Part shown: positions 46,129-56,750 of the stretch, piece after piece
Layout of the letters: every line of letters begins with the position of its first letter
Numbering within the stretch: the first letter of the stretch is position 1
Assembly (NCBI RefSeq): GCF_030704535.1
Contig: NC_081819.1
Location: forward strand, 20,928,001-20,992,000
DNA length: 64,000 bases
Direction: 5' to 3'
Source of the DNA: Vitis vinifera
Lineage: Eukaryota; Streptophyta; Magnoliopsida; Vitales; Vitaceae
Notes under the pieces: model-generated
The model's database searches: none
Told to the model about the DNA's origin: nothing
What the model saw: the letters and a program-made list of their open reading frames with translations, nothing else
Program-made: the position numbers and the translations under genes

Positions 46129-46635
46129 ATGAGGCTCTTTGGTACGGAGATGGTGCCGAATGAAGGAGAAAACGAGATACCACGAATTCCACCACCTCCC
46201 TCCCGACTGCCTGCTGCAATGCTGCATCCTATTGAAGGCATGCAGGGGCGTGGCCTAGTTTTGGTGACGAGAAAGACACTGACACGATCCGATGTGGCCG
46301 TGCGTCAGGGTCGGCTTTTGATCAGCAAGGGTGAGGTGCTGTGGGGGCAGTTATCGGAGGAGGAGAAGAGGGAGCTGGTGAGACCAAAAGGGTACGTTGA
46401 AGTTGAGGTAGTGGATCCGAGGGGGGAGAGGAATGAGATGAAGTTGAGGAGGCGGGGGAGTTCGACTACGCTTGTGTTGAGTTCTGGATGGATAAAGCTT
46501 GTGAAGGATAATAAGCTGGAGGCGGGGGTGGATTTTATTGAGTTGTGGAGTTTTAGGATGGGTTTGAAGCTGTGCTTTGCTTTGAATGTTGAGAGACAAC
46601 TGACAATACCATCCATGATGATGATACATTATTAA
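46129..46635 (+). CDS. B3-domain protein copy H (plus-strand type)
   Basis: Intact frame of 168 residues, starting MRLFGTEMVPNEGENE. B3 domain at about 42-157: LVTRKTLTRSDVAVRQGR, LISKGEVLWGQLSEEE, LKLRRR-type central strand (MKLRRRGSS), SSGWIKLVKDNKLEAGVDF, ELWSFR, LCFALNVERQ. It is more diverged from types I-III than they are from each other and lacks their long basic N-terminal tail. TATATAA at about 46063 and CATGCAA at about 46089 precede the start. Its sister at 25092 is frameshifted, so this may be the only working copy of this type. The function is inferred from the fold only. Confidence 0.8.
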   Translation: MRLFGTEMVPNEGENEIPRIPPPPSRLPAAMLHPIEGMQGRGLVLVTRKTLTRSDVAVRQGRLLISKGEVLWGQLSEEEKRELVRPKGYVEVEVVDPRGERNEMKLRRRGSSTTLVLSSGWIKLVKDNKLEAGVDFIELWSFRMGLKLCFALNVERQLTIPSMMMIHY

Positions 46636-46659
46636 TTTTCAAGAATCTGAATCTAGCTA

Positions 46660-46929
46660 TAATGGTACTATATAAGAGTGCGTTGGTCCGGTTGTTTTTT
46701 CACTTGGATTTCCTTGGAAATATGTGAGTGAAATATGCACGTGAGAATAGCGATGAAGATTGTAATATGTGGGTATAGAGACTTTAGTCCATACACACTT
46801 TTTCTCTTGAAATTTCATGTTTTATGTACTTTTTTTTTTAATATAAATAAAATGTGCATGATGGAATTTGGCTTGTTATCTCAAGGTCACGCTGATTGGA
46901 TTTTCACTACTGACAATATATAGTGATGG
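46660..46929. repeat. Downstream flank of copy H
   Basis: Third copy of the block seen at 25600-25846 and 27798-28045. It leads into the solo LTR at 46930. Confidence 0.88.
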
Positions 46930-48971
46930 TGTAATACTCGGGTTTTTAAGTACACGTCAGATTCTCCGAGTATAAAGTCTTTTATAAAATTGTGGGTCAA
47001 ATAGTTAAAAAGAGTGATAAAGATCTATGTGTTAGTTTTTAATTGGGAGAGATTTTGGAGAAGTTGATCAAAAATCAATAATTTAAAAATTTTGTCGGAT
47101 GTAAGGAATGAGAATTTTAGAAATTAAATTTAGATTTAAAGAAAAATTTAACCATTAAATAATTGAGATTAGGTTTTGAAAATTTGAATATTAAGTATGT
47201 TACGAGAGTTAATTTAATTATTATTTGATAATTATTATAAAATCGTAGTAAGAAAAACTTGGTAAAAATTTATATTATATCAAATTGTTATAATGGATAA
47301 TTAAAAAAAATTGAATTTAATTTTATAACAAATCAATTTAATTCTTAAAATTGGAATTAAACTTTATAAAATTACAAAACATTAAACAGAGTTGAATTGA
47401 AATTAAATTTTGATATGTGAATTTAGAAAATATATACAAAATGGGTAAATTAATTAAATGTGAATTTTACAAATTTAACTTTTGAAATTTTGATGTGATT
47501 GAATAATTTGACAAATGAAGTAAATTAAATAAAATTTATACCAAAGGGTTGATGATTTGATTTTTATAAATTGAATGACTGATTAATTTATGAAATTAAG
47601 TTTTAGAATATTACTTAAATTTTTGTTGATAAATAAATATTAGTAAAATTAATGGGTTAAGGGTTATTACAAATTTCAATTTCTTGGGTGTTGAAAAAAA
47701 ATTATTTTATGTTTATAATTTTTTATGAAATTGGATTTTTTTAATAGTAAATTATATTATGTTTTAAATGAATTTCAAAGTAAAAATGCTTCAGGTAATT
47801 AAACTCAAATTATATTTTTTCAAGAACATACTTGTAGTAAATTTAATTATGAATACGATAGTATTTTTCGTGAGGTGGAAAATTATAAGTTGAGTGTAAT
47901 TTATAATTATAAAATATGAAATAAATAATAATAGTTTAATTTATTATTAAAAGAAAGGAGGTGCGCCACATTTTCAAATTTGTTTAATATGTATATAAAA
48001 GTGAATTGGTGGGCGCAGGAGGCAAAAGAAGAGGAAAAGAAAGAAAGAAAGGTGGGGGATGCGCAGGGGAGATGTTGGGGAGGATTTCTATTGCATGTCT
48101 CTGTCGATCCGATGGTGAAATGACTTTCGATCGTGACGAAATTTCAGACAGTGATAGTCTTCAACGTGGTGAACACTTTTATAGAGTTGGATTTTCGATC
48201 CCATGGTTGGATTTTACTGTACAGGTAGGGGTGTGTTTTTTCTAAATTTCTCTTTTGACTTTTTTTGGGCTTTTCGTTTTACTTTTATTTACTTTAAAAA
48301 AACTCTATGAAAATGAGTGAGTTGTTGCATTGTAGTAGATTGTCATATAGCTTTTATTTAGGTTGTTTTTGGAAACCCTAAACGTGTAAAATAATTTGGT
48401 TTTGCTTTGAAAATGTTAAATGAGAAGTAAATGAAAGTATGCAAGATAAAAATATTAGAATTGTTATTATTTAATTGTTGTTTCTGTGATAGGATTTACC
48501 AAATTGTTGTGGTTGTGAAAATTCTTTTTATTGGAGTATTGGTTAATATATTTTTATGATTGTTGTTATATTAGAAATTATATAAATTTATTGGTGATAT
48601 ATTAGTGTTGAAAATAATGGAAAATATTTGTTGAAAATTTTGAGTATTGAGATATGTTTAAAATGATTGTTTTAAAATTATTAATATTATTAGAAAAAAA
48701 AATTGATGATATAAATTAAGTTTTTGTTAATATTTGAATTATTGAAAAAATATTTCTGAAATGTTGTGGTGGCGTAATATTTGAAGTGTTAATATTATTG
48801 AGATTATTGGAGATAAATAAATTATGATATAAATTGTTTTTTTTTGTTGATATTATTAGTGAGAATTTTCTTGGATATGTGTGGTTATTTAATTAAAGAA
48901 AAAAATGGTTATATTGGTTGTTGGAAATTATTAAGTACGTCGGGAATAAATAGAATTTATGTGGCTACAAT

Positions 48972-49917
48972 CATGGAAGAAAATATCGGAAGAAAATATC
49001 GCGATATTTCGGCGATATATCGTGTTTCATGGAGAAATATTGGTCCGGCGATATTTCGGGATTTCTCGCGAGAAATTGCCGATTTCTCGCGATATATAGG
49101 TGATTTGGCGATAAATCGCCGATTTTTCGGCGATATATCGCATGGTCAACGCGGGTCAACGAAAGTCAGACCCGCTACAGTGCCGTCAACGCGCTACAGT
49201 CGCCTGCTACAGTGCCTCACCTTTATTTGTTGCTGAGAGGATTTGAACCCCAAACCCGCTTACCACCTGGGCTAAGTTGCCCTTTGATATATAAAATGCA
49301 ACAACTATATATATACTTAAATTCATTATATAAAGAAAATATAAGAATATTTTTAAGAGCAAATTAATTATAATTATTTTATAATTAAATGCAAAGTCTT
49401 TTAATTAATTACCAAAAATATAAAAATTATATAATTTTCTTCATAATGTTTTTAATATCATTAATAATTAATTAAATATTAAAAAATTATATATATATAT
49501 ATCATTATTTATTTTATATTATTTAATACAATTGAATTAAATGGATCATATTTTAATACTAATATATATTTTAAAATTAGACATATTATAATCAAATATC
49601 ATAATATTAAGTGTAATTTAATAATAAATGTATACTTATAAAATTCATATTTTTATCGATGCATACGACATTATTATTAAATATGATAAATCATGTTATA
49701 CATATATCAAAATTTTCAATAAAATAACTTTAAAATGTCTATTATATTTCTAATTATATTATTATGAGGTTTTCCTTACATTTTTATGAGTTTTTAACAA
49801 TTTTAAGCTTACCGATATTTTTTTCCAAAATATCCAGCGATATATCTTCGATATATCCGATATATCCGTAAAATCGAAATACCGATATATCCGTGATTAT
49901 CGATATTTTCTTCCATG
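48972..49917. mobile_element. 946 bp hAT-like non-autonomous element
   Basis: Perfect 17 bp terminal inverted repeats (CATGGAAGAAAATATCG and its complement) are flanked by the 8 bp direct repeat GCTACAAT (48964-48971 and 49918-49925). The empty site is at about 30110, in the sister solo LTR. An 8 bp duplication and CATGG-type ends fit the hAT superfamily. There is no transposase. The left 170 bp is dense in CGATATATCG/GCGATATTTCG palindromes, echoed near the right end (49810-49905). Confidence 0.88.
49228..49288 (-). other. tRNA-like A-box/B-box pair inside the hAT-like element
   Basis: On the minus strand, TAGCCCAGGTGG fits an A-box and GGTTCAAATCC is an exact B-box, only about 13 bp apart. 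True tRNA genes have a longer gap, so this is not a tRNA gene. It may be a shortened SINE head trapped in the element. Confidence 0.4.
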
Positions 49918-51313
49918 GCTACAATTTAAAACTATGTTTTGATGCTATACAATTAATTGTGAATTTTCTTTGATGTTGATAATGATTAAAATGAAGAAAA
50001 ATCGATGTGTTGGTTATTGGAAATTACGAAACATAATGGGAGTAAATAGAATTATGTCTTAGAAAATTATGAATGTTGAAATATGATTTGATTGCACTTC
50101 ATATGCATTATGATAATGTGAAGAAAAAGAAAAATTAAAGAAATGGTTGTATGAAATGGAAATGAGAATGACAAGATGCTAATGAGGGCAAAAAGGAAAA
50201 AAAATAAAAATGGAATGACCCGAGAGAGGGCGAATTAAGAAGGGAGTGAGATTCCTAGGGTGAAAGACCCAAAATTTTATTCCAGAAAGATTTCGAATGA
50301 GGGGTGTATTTGGGTACAAACGCGTATCATTTGGTGAAAACCTGAGAATGACAGTGAATTGCATGTAAGTATTTGCATCATGATTGCATTTGAAAGAAGG
50401 ATTTGTATTATTTATTAAGTGTATGTTTGAATATATTATTCAAGACTAAAATGACTTGTTTATTTTGTAAATTTAGAATTGTTTATATACTAAACATATG
50501 ATTGAATAAGGAAAAATGATAATTTTGATTGGTTTAAATTTGTATGGTTGAATTTTCTTTTAATGTGTATAATGTAAATGAAATATTATCTTTTGACATA
50601 TGGTTGTGTGTGTATGTGTGTTTTTTTTTTTTTTTTTTTACCTAGAATTTCAAACCCATTTGGGTGTAAAACACCCTAATGAGCAATGTGAAAATGTTCA
50701 CCCCTTTATTTTCTAAAATTTTGGATGCAGATATAGTTTTGTAAAGACCACGGGAAGACAAAAAGTGTTCCAAAAAGTAAAAGAACCATAATAATGGTTG
50801 TTTTTAAATTTATATTACTCTTTTGACATGTACTAATTTGAATTATGGACTTTTGTAAGTTAAATTATATTTTGTTAGTCTGTAAAACATTTTTTGAAAT
50901 ATTTTTTTTGACTTAGAAATTATTATAAATATTTGAACTTTTGGGTAGGAAGATGACTGATGGATTTATCATACTTGTGAACATGAGATAGTGTAATGGT
51001 TGATTTTGGAAAAAAATAAAATAATATGTTATAGTAAATCTAAAAAAAATATAAAAATAAAATTAAAATTCAGAGTATTTTGATTGATTATCAATATGGA
51101 TAAGAATAATCCTTAGGATAAAATCTTTAACTTGGGGTAAGGAGTCAAGTTTTGAATTGCCCAAAATCAGGGCGCGAGAGATGGCGTGCTTCGGTGGTTG
51201 GTTCAAAGGGGCCCTTATGTTGGCAATAATGAATCACTTTAGATTCTTATAGTTTTCAAGCATGTTTGTTTGTTACTTTATCGTAACGGTATAGTAGACA
51301 GCATAATGATACG

Positions 51314-51366
51314 TTATTTGAAGATGGGTTGAGGATTGGGACTGTAACAAGATGATAATATGCAAC
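51314..51366. repeat. Fragment of ATX exon 11 (copy 4)
   Basis: Essentially identical to the copy at 31524. It lies in the same place relative to a type I B3 gene. Confidence 0.88.
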
Positions 51367-51470
51367 AAAAAGCCATTCCGTTGACCATCAAAACCTTAAT
51401 GCAAAAACTAAAAACAATAATCACGAACACCTACACAACATCAAGAAACCTTTATCATCATCTTCTTAAT

Positions 51471-52057
51471 TTAAAGATTAATTACTAGACTTCCATCTCT
51501 CTTGGCATTCAAGGCAAAACACAGCTTCGAATCCGCCCTAAAACTCCATAGCTCTACACAATCCACCTCTGCCTTCAGCCCGTTATCTTCCACAAGCTTT
51601 CGCCACCCAGAATTCAGGACTACTTTATTCAAACTAACCCACTTCTTCAACCTCATAGTGTACTTCCCACCCCTCGGATCTAACACCATTACTTCAACGC
51701 CCCCTCTTCCTTCCACCTCCCTCTTCTCCTCCTCTGATAAGACCCCCCATAGCACCTCACTCTTTGGGACAAAAAATCGATTCTGACCCGCGTCAACGTC
51801 AGACCGCTCCAATATTTTCCTCGTAACAAAAACCTGATCCCTTCCCTCCATGTTATGAATCATCTGCAGCAGTGGAAAAGGAAACGGGGCTGGAGGTAAA
51901 GGAGTTGAGATGAGGTTCGGGTTTTCTTAATTGCGCTCCTCCTCCTTTCAGGAACCAAATCTCTTCCAAATTTCATGGTGGACCTTCTCTTCTTTCCTCT
52001 CTTGGTTTCTTTTGGTTTTTCATTCGGCGTCATCTCCACTCGAAACAGTCTCATCAT
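51471..52057 (-). pseudogene. B3-domain gene copy I (type I), frameshifted linker
   Basis: The start region (MM, RLFRVEM, basic tail to KKTRTSS) is open from 52057. A net 2 bp gain at about 51901-51912 then shifts the frame into a short unrelated tail that ends at 51860. The B3 domain itself is undamaged in the other frame, from MIHNMEGRD (51863) to VINL (51471), 130 residues. A domain-only protein could be made from that internal start. The same 2 bp gain in copy C shows the lesion predates the segmental duplication. Confidence 0.82.
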
Positions 52058-52892
52058 TGTACCAGAAAGAAAGAAATCATAGAATGCAAAAGACGAGAAT
52101 GAAGAGCTTGCATGCAAGTGTCTGATTTTATAGAGAATACTGCAGAGTTGGGGTGAAGATATGAAAGGTGACGGCCAAATTTGAGTAGGAAAAGGAAAGT
52201 GGAAGATTCTGTTCGTTCGAAATGGAGATTTGTTTATAATATCTGTGGGAAATACTAAAATCTTATTTCTAATTTTGATATTTTGATTGCAACGTACTTC
52301 TTAATCCAAGCCTTTCTTTCTTTTTTTCGATACAAATATTTATTTATAATTATCTGAAATTATTTAATTTTTAATTAATTATTCATTAAATTTAAAATAA
52401 ATGTCATTCATATTATGATAAAAATGCTAATAATTTTACATGAAAAAATTTACTATATTGGACCCCAAATAGATAATTAGAATTATTAAGATTTAGTTTA
52501 TATATAATAATTTATTTATTAAAAGTTTATTTATTTTTAAATTATTTAATTTTTCACAAAAAAAAGTAAAATGAATTTAAAGAAATGTATTAGAATGATT
52601 TATTGAATATAAATTCTTTTTAATTTTCTTTACTTTTTCTCTCTATTTTATTTCTCTCAAATTTTCCTTTAAATTTTATGAGAACCAAGCATAATCTAAA
52701 AATAATGATAATAAAGTAAAGCAAAGAAATATTCAAGTTAAAATTACTATATTAATAAAAGTAATAAAGATTGTTTACATATATTGATAATCAAATCAAC
52801 CTTCAAACTTTAAAAAGAAAACCCGAAGTCATTCTGTTGAGTTGATCATCAAGAACATAACACAATTGAACTTTACACGATTATCATCTTCT

Positions 52893-53507
52893 TCAAAGAT
52901 TAATTACTGGACGTTGGTCTCTCTTGACATTCAAGGCAAAACACAGCTTCGAATCCGCCCTAAAACTCCATAGCTCTACGCAATCCATCTCTGCCATCAA
53001 CTCGTTATCTTCCACAAGCTTTCGCCACCCAGAATTCAGCACAACCTTATTCAAACTAACCCACTTCTTCAACCTCATATTGTACTTCCAACCTCTCGGA
53101 TCCACCACCATTGCTTCAACGCCCCCTCCTCCTTCCACCTGCGTCCTCTCCTCCTCAGTTAGCACCCCCCATAGCACTTCACTCTTTGGAATGAAAAATC
53201 GGTTCTGACCCGCATCAGTGTCTGACCGTTCTAGTATCTTTGTGGTAACAAAAACCTGATCCCTCCCCTCCATGTCATGAATCGCCTGCAGCAGTGGAAA
53301 AGGTAACGGGGCTGGAGGTAAAGGTGGTGATGAGCTTCGGGTTTTCTTTATTTTGCTCCTCTTCCTTTCAGGAACAAGGTCTCGTCCAAATAACCTCGCG
53401 GACTTTCTCTTCTTTGTTCGCTTCGTTTCTTGTTCCTTTTCCTTTGGCTCCATCTTCGTTTCTTGTTCTTTTTCCTTTGGCTCCATCTCCACTCCAAACA
53501 GTCTCAT
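52893..53507 (-). CDS. B3-domain protein copy J (type II)
   Basis: Intact 204-residue frame from MRLFGVEM at 53507, nearly identical to copy D, including the doubled MEPKEKEQETK segment. B3 domain at about 87-197 with TDAGQNRFFIPKSEV, LNSGWRKLVEDNEL and ELWSFRADSKLCFAL. TATAAAT at 53586-53580 and the TTGCATGCAA palindrome at 53571-53562. D and J occupy the same position in their units, so they are products of the segmental duplication; G is the copy lacking the N-terminal repeat. Confidence 0.82.
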   Translation of the reverse strand: MRLFGVEMEPKEKEQETKMEPKEKEQETKRTKKRKSARLFGRDLVPERKRSKIKKTRSSSPPLPPAPLPFPLLQAIHDMEGRDQVFVTTKILERSDTDAGQNRFFIPKSEVLWGVLTEEERTQVEGGGGVEAMVVDPRGWKYNMRLKKWVSLNKVVLNSGWRKLVEDNELMAEMDCVELWSFRADSKLCFALNVKRDQRPVINL

Positions 53508-53759
53508 CTCGGCGTACCAGAAACAAAAATTGATAAAAACTAAGATAAGAGAATGAAGAGCTTGCATGCAATGGTATGAATTTATAGGGTATAGAGTTGG
53601 GTGAGGATATGAAATGCGATAGCCAAATTTGAGTAGAAAAAGGAAAGTGAAAGATTGTGTTTGTTTGGAAAGGAAATTTGTTTCTGATATCTGCAAGATA
53701 TATGAGTGAGGAAGAGTTTCTAAAAATCTTATTTCTAATCTTTATATTTTCATTGCAAC

Positions 53760-55070
53760 ATACTTCCTAATCCAACTCTTTCTTCGAATTATTTCCTTTT
53801 CCGATACAACTACTTATTTTTTTAAGTACATTTTTAATTATCTGAAATCCTTTAAATTTTTTTTAATTTATGGCACAATTTTTTTATAGGCATTTCCATT
53901 TAATTTCTAATATATAGATTTTTTTTGAAAATTTGTACCTGACTTTTTTTATATTCTTCATTATTGACGTAACAAATGTATTATTCTTCATATAAAATTA
54001 GAATTATTATGGTAATGTCTAAATATATTTTTATTTTTAAATAAAATTAATAATAACTTTTAAATTAAATAAAATAGGATGTCTTATATAAAAAGTAGCA
54101 ATTTATATGCTATATTATTAAAAAATCTTTATCAAAATTTTTAAAATTTAAGTTAATGATTTTCTTTATATTAGTATATTTCAGTAGTTTTAATTTTTTT
54201 TAAAGCAATGTCTATGATTTAAATAAGAGTTCTATTTATTTATTTTTGTTTTAAAATAGAAAATAAAGTACAATTATGATTCTTGAGATTAGTTTAGACT
54301 AAAGCTAATAGATTTTTCTATAGAAAAATTTGTATTTTGTTAAAATGATTCCATTTATATTTGAATATTTGGCATGACTAAACCTAATTATGAATTTTTT
54401 TTTTTGAACAAGATGCCTTGTTATCAACAACTCCTTGACAATAAGTAAAATAACTCCCCTAGCCCCCTTCCCCCTATCCCTTTTTTGAATTATTTCATTT
54501 CATCCATATAAATCATAACTAACATATATGTGAAATATTATTTTTGTTTATTTAAAAAAAATATTATAAAGTTTTGCTTTGCAAGTTTATTTATTTATTT
54601 AAAATCATCATATCTTTTGGTTATGTTTGGTTCTAAAAACTATTAGGAATAGAAAAAATAATGTAAAAAAAATAATTATTTCATATTTGGTTGTTCCATG
54701 AAAAATATCATAGGAAATCAAATATAATAAAAACTAATTAAAAAATTATATATTTTTAAATTATTTAATCTTTATATTGATGAGTTAAAATAAATAAAAT
54801 GAGTTTGAAGTAGTAAATAAAAATGATTTATTAACTTTTAATCTAATTTTTGTTTTTCTTTAATTTTCTTTAATAATTTTTTCCCTTGTGTTTTCTCTTA
54901 AATTTTCCGGGAATCTCTAATGCCTCACCATAATAATTAAAGAAAATAAATTGAACTCCAATAATTATATAATAGCAATAATGATAATCAAATAAAGAAA
55001 AGAAATACGTAGTTAGATTAAACAATTACTATATTAATAAGAGTGATAAAGATTGTTTACATATATTGAT
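53760..55070. other. AT-rich spacer between copies J and K
   Basis: Repeats the spacer at 34000-35300 with scattered differences. No gene is seen. Confidence 0.8.
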
Positions 55071-55217
55071 AATCAAATCAACCTTCTAACTTTCAAAAAC
55101 AACCCAAGTCATTCTGTTGAGTTGATCATCAACAACTTAATGCAAAAACTAAAAACAAGAATCAGTAACATAACACAGACTCAACATCAAGAACTATGCA
55201 CAATTGCTCTTTACAAC

Positions 55218-55250
55218 TTCATCTTCTTCTTCTTCTTCTTCTTCTTCAAG
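55218..55250. repeat. (TTC)n run beyond the 3' end of copy K
   Basis: About eight TTC units. The matching place beside copy E (35460-35480) has fewer units, so it is a length-variable microsatellite. Confidence 0.93.
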
Positions 55251-55256
55251 CATTAA

Positions 55257-55862
55257 TTACTGGACTTGTCTCTTGACATTCAAGGCAAAACACAGCTTCG
55301 AGTCCGCCCTGAAACTCCACAGCTCTACACAATCCAGCTCTGCCTTCAGGTCGTTGCCCTCCACAAGCTTTCGCCACCCAGAATTCAGCACTATCATGTT
55401 TAAACTAACCCACTTCTTCAACCTCATATCGTGCTTCCCACCTTTCGGATCCACCACCATTACTTCAACGCCCCCGCCTCCTTCCACCTGCCTCCTCTCC
55501 TCCTCAGATAAGACCTCCCATAGCACCTCATTCTTTGGAATGAAAAATCTGTTCTGACCCGCATCAGTGTCTGACCATTCTAGTATCTTTCTGGTAATAA
55601 AAACCTGATCCTTGCCCTCCATGTCATGAATCGTCTGCAGCAGTGGAGAAGGTAACGGGGCTGGAGGTAAAGGCGGTGATGAGGTTCGGGTTTTCTTGAT
55701 TGCGCTCCTCCTCCTTTCAGGTCGCTTGGTTTCTTGTTCTTTAGGAGGCTCCATCTTCATTCCTTCTTTTTTATTGGGCGCCATCTCCACTCCAAACAGT
55801 CTGATGATCTTCACCTCTTCGTTTTGATTCGGCTGCATCTTCACTCCAAACAGTGAGATCAT
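55257..55862 (-). CDS. B3-domain protein copy K (type III)
   Basis: Intact 201-residue frame, starting MISLFGVKMQ. The N-terminus holds an internal duplication of the family's opening motif (LFGVKMQPNQNEEVKI then LFGVEMAPNKKEGMKM). A shortened basic segment follows (KRPERRRSAIKK), then the Pro-rich linker and the B3 domain at about 83-200 (SDTDAGQNRFFIPKNEV, LNSGWRKLVEGNDL, ELWSFR, LCFALNVKRQVQ). The TATA position reads TGTAAAAT and the palindrome reads TTGCATGCGA, so both promoter motifs of types I and II are altered. It is the only full type III copy; copy E is a fragment of this type. Confidence 0.8.
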   Translation of the reverse strand: MISLFGVKMQPNQNEEVKIIRLFGVEMAPNKKEGMKMEPPKEQETKRPERRRSAIKKTRTSSPPLPPAPLPSPLLQTIHDMEGKDQVFITRKILEWSDTDAGQNRFFIPKNEVLWEVLSEEERRQVEGGGGVEVMVVDPKGGKHDMRLKKWVSLNMIVLNSGWRKLVEGNDLKAELDCVELWSFRADSKLCFALNVKRQVQ

Positions 55863-56109
55863 CGTAGCGTGGCAGAAACAAAATATGGATGAAAAGTAAG
55901 AGAAGAGAATGAAGAGTTTGCATGCGAGGGTCTGATTTTACAGGGTGTAAAGTTGGGTTTAAGTTCAGAAAGGAAAGTGGAAGATTGTTTTAGTTTGGAA
56001 AGGAGATTTGTTTCTAATATCTCCAATAAATATGAGTGAGGAAGAGTTTCTAAAATCTTATTTCTAATTTTGATATTTTCAACTCTTTCTTTCCTTCTCC
56101 AACACAAAT

Positions 56110-56750
56110 ATTTATTTTATATATAGAAACTGTATTTTTAATTATATAAAGTCCTTTAATTTTAATTTTTTTTTATAGTTTATCATTTCCTTTTTCTATA
56201 TAAATATTTATCATTTCAATGCGTGAGAAGTATATTTTCAGTAACCTATAATTAATATGAGCCCATTTAAAAATAATAATAAAAAAAAATGATTCAAAAC
56301 AACTGGCACAATAATTATTATTTTATGTATTAATTTTTGTAATTTATATTTAAAATCCAAATTAATATCACGCAGAATATATTTTTTCATGGGTCTATGT
56401 TATTTTATGAAAACAATATTTTATTTATTTGTTAGGAAAATGAACAAAAAAAATATATTGGGTAAGGAAGAATGACTGCATTAGAAGTCCTCTATTTTTA
56501 GACCTACATAGAACGTAACCGAGTAAAATTATAAAACTTGAGGTTGGTTTATAATTTACACCTAATTTAAATTAAAAGGAAAGAGCTAGATTGTGGTTTT
56601 TTTTTTTTTTTTTCGATTCCTCATTTAATCTAGTGTATTTAATTTAGAGTTTGTGGATTTTGTATATATGGATTTTGGGAAGTTAAAAGTAGCTAATTTA
56701 ATTTATTGGTTAATTATGAAAATATGAGTCATAAAATGATGTATATATCA
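56110..56750. other. AT-rich spacer right of the array
   Basis: No gene or repeat relation to the array is seen. This is where homology between the duplicated units ends. Confidence 0.55.

Larger units (their letters stand above)
46930..51179 (+). mobile_element. Solo LTR, copy 2, with nested hAT-like insert
   Basis: Same ends (TGTAATACTCGGG, AGGGCGCGAGA) and same GATGG target duplication (46925-46929 and 51180-51184) as the element at 28046. Without the 946 bp insert at 48972 and its duplicated 8 bp it is about 3.3 kb. The TATATAAAAG box and leader (47993-48235) are kept, with a CAG/GTAGGG-like donor near 48224. Both copies came from a single insertion followed by segmental duplication. Confidence 0.82.

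Noticed and set aside
48844-49236. 130-codon plus-strand frame.
   Set aside because: It begins in the solo LTR and crosses the terminal repeat into the hAT-like insert. The Arg/Ile/Ser content is the translation of CGATATATCG repeats.
49228-49288. tRNA gene on the minus strand.
   Set aside because: A-box and B-box are too close, and no acceptor-stem pairing or anticodon arm can be drawn.
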